DNA from: Halanaerobiales bacterium
GTDB lineage: Bacteria > Bacillota_F > Halanaerobiia > Halanaerobiales > DTU029
NCBI GenBank assembly: GCA_016278415.1
Contig: JADQBV010000145.1
Location: forward strand, 1-8,104
Direction of reading: 5' to 3'
Length of the DNA stretch: 8,104 nucleotides
Shown one piece after another: positions 1-4,900 of this stretch. Made by a program: the position numbers and the translations under genes. Numbering within the stretch: position 1 is the stretch's first letter; every line of letters starts with the position of its first letter. Below the pieces are notes generated by a model. It did not search any database. It was given only the letters and a program-made list of their open reading frames with translations, and was not told the DNA's origin.

Positions 1-107
1 ATTTGATTTCTTTATTAATTGATACATTGAATTATGATGATTCTGTAAGTCCATTGCTTGGTGCTACTGAAAAAATAGAACAACTTTTAAGTGAGAAGTT
101 AAAATAG
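1..107 (+). CDS. C-terminal fragment of an unidentified protein
   Basis: The reading frame enters from the left edge (first complete codon at position 3) and runs 34 codons to a TAG at 105-107. The visible tail contains LLGATEKIEQLLSEKLK, a charged and probably helical C-terminus. No signature motif is visible and I do not recognise the family. The other two plus frames hit stops within the first 21 bases, and the frame ends about 40 bp before a strong hairpin terminator. That is the position expected for the end of a real gene. The rest of the gene lies outside the window, so function cannot be assigned. Confidence 0.6.
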   Translation, partial: LISLLIDTLNYDDSVSPLLGATEKIEQLLSEKLK

Positions 108-148
108 ATATCTTATCTAATCAGAAATAAACTAAGAATTAACTATAA

Positions 149-176
149 AAAGAAGGGGAGTAAATACCCCTTCTTT
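149..176. terminator. Bidirectional intrinsic terminator between convergent genes
   Basis: A perfect 10-bp stem (AAAGAAGGGG at 149-158, CCCCTTCTTT at 167-176) encloses an 8-nt loop. Read on the minus strand, the stem is followed by a short T tract (complement of the A run at 147-151), so it should terminate the hsp20 transcript. Read on the plus strand, the stem itself ends in TTCTTT and a looser T-rich stretch follows, so it can also serve the gene ending at 107. It lies between the two convergent stop codons, as expected for a shared terminator. Confidence 0.85.
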
Positions 177-226
177 CGTGATTTTGTATTTAATTATTCG
201 TACATTTAATTATACAAGGCACATAT

Positions 227-664
227 TCAGTCAATATCGATTACTCGTTTGCGTTTCATTCCAGATTCTTTTTTGGGAAGTTCTATTTTGAGGATTCCAT
301 TTTTATATTCGGCATTTATTTGATCTTCTTTAACGTTTTCTAAGTAGAAACTCCTTTGAAATTTACCGGTGTTTCTTTCACGATAGACATAATTGTCATT
401 ATTTTCTTCGACAAATTCGTTTCTGGAAGCAGATATAAGAAGTCTATCATCATTTAGTTCGATATTGATGTCTTCTTTATTTAGCCCTGGTAATTCTGCT
501 TCGATCCAATATTTATCCTCTTCCTCCTTGATATCCGCCTTAAAACTAAAACCGCTTGCATCCCTGAAATCACTAAAGAAATTCGAGAAAAGAGAATTAA
601 AGGAATCCTCAAAATCAGTAAGTTCTTCACCTCTACGACGTCTAAAAGGAATAAGATCAAACAT
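227..664 (-). CDS. hsp20: Small heat shock protein, Hsp20/alpha-crystallin family
   Basis: This 145-aa protein should be an ATP-independent holdase chaperone that binds unfolding proteins in the cytoplasm and forms oligomers. The alpha-crystallin domain spans about residues 41-131. It includes YWIEAELPGLNKEDI (52-66), the RxxGxFxRxF strand (97-106) and the family hallmark A-x3-N-G-[IV]-L (A118 to L125). The N-terminal arm is short and Phe-rich (MFDLIPFRRRR). The C-terminus carries the I-x-I oligomerisation motif (I142-D-I144). Length is normal for bacterial sHsps. The start is supported by a strong GGAGGTGG ribosome binding site (minus strand, 671-678) six bases upstream. The gene is monocistronic, convergent with the gene ending at 107 and divergent from the TPR gene. 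A CtsR operator overlaps its promoter, so heat-shock derepression is expected. Confidence 0.95.
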   Translation of the reverse strand: MFDLIPFRRRRGEELTDFEDSFNSLFSNFFSDFRDASGFSFKADIKEEEDKYWIEAELPGLNKEDINIELNDDRLLISASRNEFVEENNDNYVYRERNTGKFQRSFYLENVKEDQINAEYKNGILKIELPKKESGMKRKRVIDID

Positions 665-700
665 TGAAAACCACCTCCATAGAATTTTTATTACAATTTT

Positions 701-729
701 ATTATAACGACAAGGTCAAAGAAAGTCAA
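701..729 (-). promoter_or_regulatory. Sigma-A promoter of hsp20
   Basis: Reading on the minus strand, TTGACT (-35, complement of 724-729) is separated by exactly 17 bp from TATAAT (-10, complement of 701-706). That is a 5/6 and a 6/6 match to the vegetative consensus. Transcription should start near 694, giving a leader of about 30 nt that contains the GGAGGTGG ribosome binding site. Such a strong promoter fits a gene controlled mainly by repression. Confidence 0.85.
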
Positions 730-730
730 A
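714..730. promoter_or_regulatory. CtsR operator (tandem heptamer)
   Basis: The plus strand reads GGTCAAA-GAA-AGTCAAA. It matches the known CtsR heptanucleotide direct repeat, RGTCAAA-NAN-RGTCAAA, at every defined position. The site covers the whole -35 element and part of the spacer of the hsp20 promoter, so a bound repressor would block RNA polymerase. CtsR is the class III heat-shock repressor of low-GC Gram-positive bacteria, normally acting on clp genes and in some species on hsp20-type genes. The ctsR gene itself is not in the window. Confidence 0.88.
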
Positions 731-820
731 GTCTAATAAATACAAAAATTATTCAATATTAATAAATAGATAAATATATTATCAGATAGCTATAAATTAC
801 TTAAAATTTCTTTGAAAAAC

Positions 821-829
821 TTATACACA
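821..829 (+). promoter_or_regulatory. DnaA-box-like 9-mer (left copy)
   Basis: TTATACACA is an exact match to the DnaA-box consensus TTATNCACA. It faces an identical, oppositely oriented copy at 904-912, and the identity extends to a tenth base (TTATACACAC at 821-830). It lies just upstream of the candidate TPR-operon promoter. One isolated match would be expected by chance in AT-rich DNA, so the pairing is the reason for listing it. Confidence 0.5.
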
Positions 830-839
830 CAGTTAGAAG

Positions 840-868
840 TTGCTATTTGTTCACCCGTACCTTATAAT
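840..868 (+). promoter_or_regulatory. Candidate promoter for the TPR-ATPase/PglZ operon
   Basis: TTGCTA (-35, 840-845, 4/6) and TATAAT (-10, 863-868, 6/6) are spaced by exactly 17 bp. Transcription would start near 875 and give a leader of about 109 nt before the TPR start codon. A second perfect TATAAT at 927-932 lies closer to the gene but has no good -35 at 16-18 bp; only TGTGTA sits there, overlapping the right DnaA-like box. This pair is therefore preferred. It lies between the two inverted 9-mers, so a protein bridging them could control it. Confidence 0.5.
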
Positions 869-894
869 TATATTTGTAGAGGTTTATTTTAATT

Positions 895-950
895 ATTGAT
901 AAGTGTGTATAAATGTAAATTGATAGTATAATTTATCTATATTGATAAGT
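895..950 (+). repeat. Triplicated ATTGATA(A)GT motif upstream of the TPR gene
   Basis: ATTGATAAGT occurs identically at 895-904 and 941-950. A shorter relative, ATTGATAGT, lies between them at 919-927. The starts are 24 and 22 bp apart, about two helical turns, so the copies would lie on similar faces of the helix. The first copy abuts the right DnaA-like box. It could be a binding array for a regulator, or chance in DNA this AT-rich. Confidence 0.4.
904..912 (-). promoter_or_regulatory. DnaA-box-like 9-mer (right, inverted copy)
   Basis: The plus strand reads TGTGTATAA, the reverse complement of TTATACACA, so it pairs with the box at 821-829 in opposite orientation. The 10-mers at 821-830 and 903-912 are exact inverted repeats separated by 72 bp. 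The candidate promoter of the TPR operon falls inside this interval. Confidence 0.5.
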
Positions 951-983
951 TAATTATTATATTTAACTATAGGAGTAAATATT

Positions 984-1994
984 ATGAACGAATTTACTGA
1001 AGTAAAAAATCTAGTCCAAAAAGTTATGGGACTAAAGAATAAAAAAGAATACGAGCAAGCCATGAAAATACTTCTTGAGGCTATCGATAAATATCCTGAA
1101 AATAATTTTTTGAAAAATAGCTTAGCTGATCTATATTATAGGATGAAACGTCTGGGGGATGCCTCTGATTTGGTTGACGGGATATTGAAAGAGGATACCC
1201 AGAATTATAATGCCCTAACAGTTAAAGGGAATATTGCCTTAGCGAAACGGGATTATGAAGATGCAGTATTATTTTTTAAACAGGCCTATCAACTAAAACA
1301 GACAGACTATCTAGCATGGTGTTTAGTACGGGCCTACATATATACTGATCAACTGGAACTTGCTTTAAGTATTTGCCAGAAAAAACTTGAGGAGGATTCA
1401 TCTAATACACGTTTTAAAAAAATGGAAGTTGAGATATATAAAAAAATGAATAAGCTAGATAAAGCTGTTGATATAATGGATGACTATTTAACTGAAGAGT
1501 CAGATGATCAATTTGCTTTTAAGGAAATGATAGAACTGAAATTAAAAGCTAAACCAGCTGATGCTGCTGTACGTGAATTGAAGCAGTTATTGAAGGTGGA
1601 TAAATATAAGAGAAATATACATCTGCAGACATTGTTGGCAGAAAAGCTGCAGGATATAGGTAATTATGAAGAGGTTGAAGATGTATATAAAAGGGCTCTT
1701 TTGCTGGATCCATCCAATATTTATATAATAAAAAGTCTGGGAATGAATCTTTATAAGGGTAAACAGTTTGAGAAGGCGCTACCTTATTTAGAGGATGCAT
1801 TTAAAGATGACCCAAACGATTACTATATTCGTAGTACTTTGGAATATATTTATAAGAGTCTAAATATGCATCAAGAGGGTATTGACTTTTTTGAGGGAAT
1901 TATTAAGGAAACAGGATTAAAAAATCTATGGGGTATTATTAGGAAGTTAGCAAAGGGGGTTAAAGAGAATGACACAGATAGGAGATCTGATTGA
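984..1994 (+). CDS. All-TPR-repeat protein, partner of the ATPase-PglZ fusion
   Basis: This 336-aa soluble protein consists almost entirely of tetratricopeptide-type helical hairpins. About nine repeat units of 32-36 residues can be laid out at roughly 7-38, 41-72, 75-106, 109-140, 143-174, 177-206, 211-244, 245-278 and 279-311. Typical TPR spacing is visible in LADLYYRMKRLGDA, KRDYEDAVLFFKQAYQL and RALLLDPSNIYIIKSLG. It has no signal peptide, membrane segment or catalytic domain, so it is probably a protein-binding scaffold or sensor. The ATG is supported by AGGAG (971-975) with 8-nt spacing. Its last 26 nt overlap the start of the 1806-aa gene in another frame. This implies co-transcription and probably translational coupling, which suggests the two products act together. 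That partnership is inferred from gene arrangement, not from a recognised family. Confidence 0.88.
   Translation: MNEFTEVKNLVQKVMGLKNKKEYEQAMKILLEAIDKYPENNFLKNSLADLYYRMKRLGDASDLVDGILKEDTQNYNALTVKGNIALAKRDYEDAVLFFKQAYQLKQTDYLAWCLVRAYIYTDQLELALSICQKKLEEDSSNTRFKKMEVEIYKKMNKLDKAVDIMDDYLTEESDDQFAFKEMIELKLKAKPADAAVRELKQLLKVDKYKRNIHLQTLLAEKLQDIGNYEEVEDVYKRALLLDPSNIYIIKSLGMNLYKGKQFEKALPYLEDAFKDDPNDYYIRSTLEYIYKSLNMHQEGIDFFEGIIKETGLKNLWGIIRKLAKGVKENDTDRRSD
1953..1960 (+). promoter_or_regulatory. Internal ribosome binding site inside the TPR gene
   Basis: AAGGGGGT within the TPR coding sequence lies 8 nt before the ATG at 1969. It fixes that ATG as the start of the large gene and explains the 26-nt overlap. 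Ribosomes translating the TPR gene would pass over it, a typical arrangement for translational coupling of interacting subunits. Confidence 0.65.
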
Positions 1995-4900
1995 AGTTCC
2001 ACCAGTTAAAACTGTAATACAGATGGGAGATATTGAAAATCCTGAGCTAAGGAGTTTTTTGACAGAGAGTTTTTTACTTACAGATGAAGTAAAACAGGTT
2101 CTGGAATCTTTTTTATCTAATATTATAAGTGAACAGGGTAAGGGTTTCTTTTTAGAAGGTAATTATGGCTCTGGTAAATCCCATCTTTTAACTGTGATTA
2201 GTCTTTTGCTAAGTCATCAGGAAAGTTGGCAACCCTTGCTAATTCAAGATAATATCTCAGAGATGTTAGTTGATTACAAAAATAAAATTAATGATATAAA
2301 TTACCTAGTGGTCAATATTTCTCTGGTAGAGCACAGTAGCCGTGAACATCTTGAAGACATCGTAAATACACAGATTATTGATTCAATAAATAAAGGTCAA
2401 AATGCTTTATATGATAATAAAGCACATAATAGAAATAATAATGATAAATCTGTTAATTATTATGATGGTAATACTGATACAGAGAGTAATGATAAACTTC
2501 ATAAGGTTAATAGGAATAATAATGACATAGGAGATAATATATTATCTATTAATGAAGAAGATTATAAACGTAAGGAATTTTATAATAATTTAAGTGGGTT
2601 TTTGGCTGATAGTGATTATCAAGGGCTTATCATCTTAATTGATGAATTATCTGAGTTTTTGCGTTCTAAAGCTGATGGTCGTACCTTTAATGAGGATATA
2701 CGTTTCTTACAGTTTTTAGGAGAGTTTTCTGCAAGGGAGAACTGCTGGATAATGGCTACATTACAGGAGGGCATCGAAAAGACTGGTGAAATTACCCAAG
2801 AGGTATTTGGTAAGATCAAGGACCGTTATCCTGCACGCTTTCATCTGACAGGTACTCATATCCAGGAGATTGTAAGCCAAAGATTGATAAAGTTGAAACC
2901 CGGTGCTAAGGAAAAGGTAATGAGTATATATAAACATTATCTGGATTCCTTTTCTGATTGGTCAGTTAGCAAAGAGGATTTTTTAAGCCTATATCCAGTT
3001 AATCCACGTGCGATAACATTATTGGATAATCTAAAACCACTATTTTCTCAACACAGGGGAATAATAGACTTTATTCATTATAGATTACAGGGAGATCCTT
3101 CTCGTAATATAATAGGAATGCTTGAAGAACCTGCAGAGAATATGCTTAATCCAGATATTATATTTGACCATTTTTTAGACAGGCTTAGGGAGACTATGGA
3201 GACTAGACAATACTATGAGAAAACATACCGGTATTATGAACAGGAGATATCTTCTATATTGACTGAAGATGAAGTGGTCATTGGTCTAAAATTAATCAAA
3301 ATCCTAATCTTACTAGCAGTTTCACCTTTAGAGAAACGGTATAATGTAAGTGATATTTCACATATGTTACTTAAACCTGTTACGGATCTTGATGCATCAG
3401 TTAATTACGAGTATATAGATGAATTATTAAAGAGATTATATAGACATGGTGCTTATCTGGTTTTAGAGCAAGGTGATAGTACGATGGAGAACATATATTT
3501 CCTTGACCTTAAGGCTGATGTAAATTTAATTATAGATCAGAAAACTGATTATATTAAGAGTAATTTTTTTAGCGAAGAACAACGTATATTTACAAAAGTG
3601 GGTAGTTTGATTAACGAGAATTACCTACCGTTAGCCGAATTGCTTGATAAACCTAAATCTATCAGGACAGTATACTGGCAGAATACTGAAAGAGTAGGTC
3701 ACTTTTTGTTAATTCCTATGGATGATATTACTATGAAGACTATTGATTACTTCAATGATAGGCTAGTAAATATAAATTCAGATAATGGTAATTCTGATTT
3801 TAGGGATTTTGCTATTTTTCTTGCCTATCCATTAGAGATAGAGGAACAAAAAAAATACATTAAAGATGTTATATTCCCAGAATTGGCTGCTGAGGAAAGG
3901 TCTAGCTTTTGTTTTTGGATTCCGGAGAAATTAAATGGCATTGATTTATTAAAGAATGTTCTGGCCAGACAGTTATTATTAGAAGAGTATCAGGATAAAA
4001 ATGGGGAGACAGCTTTTGCTGTCAGAGAAAAGTTGGAGGGTATGCTTCAGGAAGACCGAAAAAATATTATTGGCTTATTTCGCCAGTCCTTTTTTAATGG
4101 TAATATTATTGATGGTAATGGAGAGCAGATTATAGATCTTCAGGAGATTGGGATTCTTCCCTTTAACAAATTAATTGAGCGTATTACAGGAATTTTATTA
4201 GAGAATCGTTATCCTGAACATGTCAAAATAGCTCCATATCAGTCTGTTATTAATGATGGCCAGCTGAATAAGCTCTGCCAGAATTTCCTCGAGGTGGGTG
4301 AAATAGATAAAAAGATAGCAGGAGCTAAAGGCTTATCAAGAATAATTGAAGATGTACTAAATCCATTAGGATTAATTAATAATAGAGGTCAGAAAATCCG
4401 CTTAAATGTAAATCCAGGAAAAAATCCTCTACTAAAAGTATTTTTTTCTACTCTAAGTGATGAGCGTACCGATATAGAGCAAATATATAAATTCTTAAGA
4501 AAGGGTAATTATGGCTTAAGTCGTCCACAATTTAAAGTGATGGTATTTACTTTACTCTACAGTGGTTATATTACTGCTTTTTCTGACAAACAGAAGATTG
4601 CTTTAAGCCAGTTGAATGTATATAAATTTTCGCGAATTAAATACCTGGGATATGGCGAAATCATTGCTGAAGACTTTCAGTTGATATTAAAGGATTGTAG
4701 TTTGTTACCACCCAGATTTAAGGATCAACCCTTTTCCCTGCCTTTACAGCAGGATATTTGGTCTTATTTAACAGAACTAAAGAGAGAGATGATGGATGTA
4801 ATAAATAACCTTAAAGTAAAATTGACTAACTTAACCCTTGATGAAGGACTTGAATATATTAATCACCAACAATTAATTAATAATCTAGACAAAGTAAGAG

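Larger units (their letters stand above)
665..983. other. Divergent intergenic region between hsp20 and the TPR gene
   Basis: This 319-bp gap holds the hsp20 ribosome binding site (671-678), promoter and CtsR operator at its left end. At its right end are a candidate promoter for the TPR operon, two inverted DnaA-box 9-mers and a triplicated ATTGATA motif. The remainder (about 735-815) is very AT-rich. I see no small gene in it on either strand; the plus-strand open frame at 393-707 that reaches into it is the antisense of hsp20. Confidence 0.75.

Noticed and set aside
393..707. Plus-strand open frame of 104 codons
   Set aside because: It is antisense to most of hsp20, Ser/Leu-rich as expected for a reverse reading of acidic/Lys codons, and has no ribosome binding site; hsp20 has clear family motifs and its own promoter.
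896..932. TTGATA (896-901) with TATAAT (927-932) as an operon promoter
   Set aside because: The spacer is 25 bp, far outside the 16-18 bp range; the pair at 840-868 is better.
1549..1800. Minus-strand open frame inside the TPR gene
   Set aside because: No ribosome binding site or recognisable domain, and fully inside a gene with strong TPR periodicity.
2619..2819. Minus-strand open frame opposite the Walker B region
   Set aside because: It is fully antisense to the conserved ATPase core and has no motif of its own.
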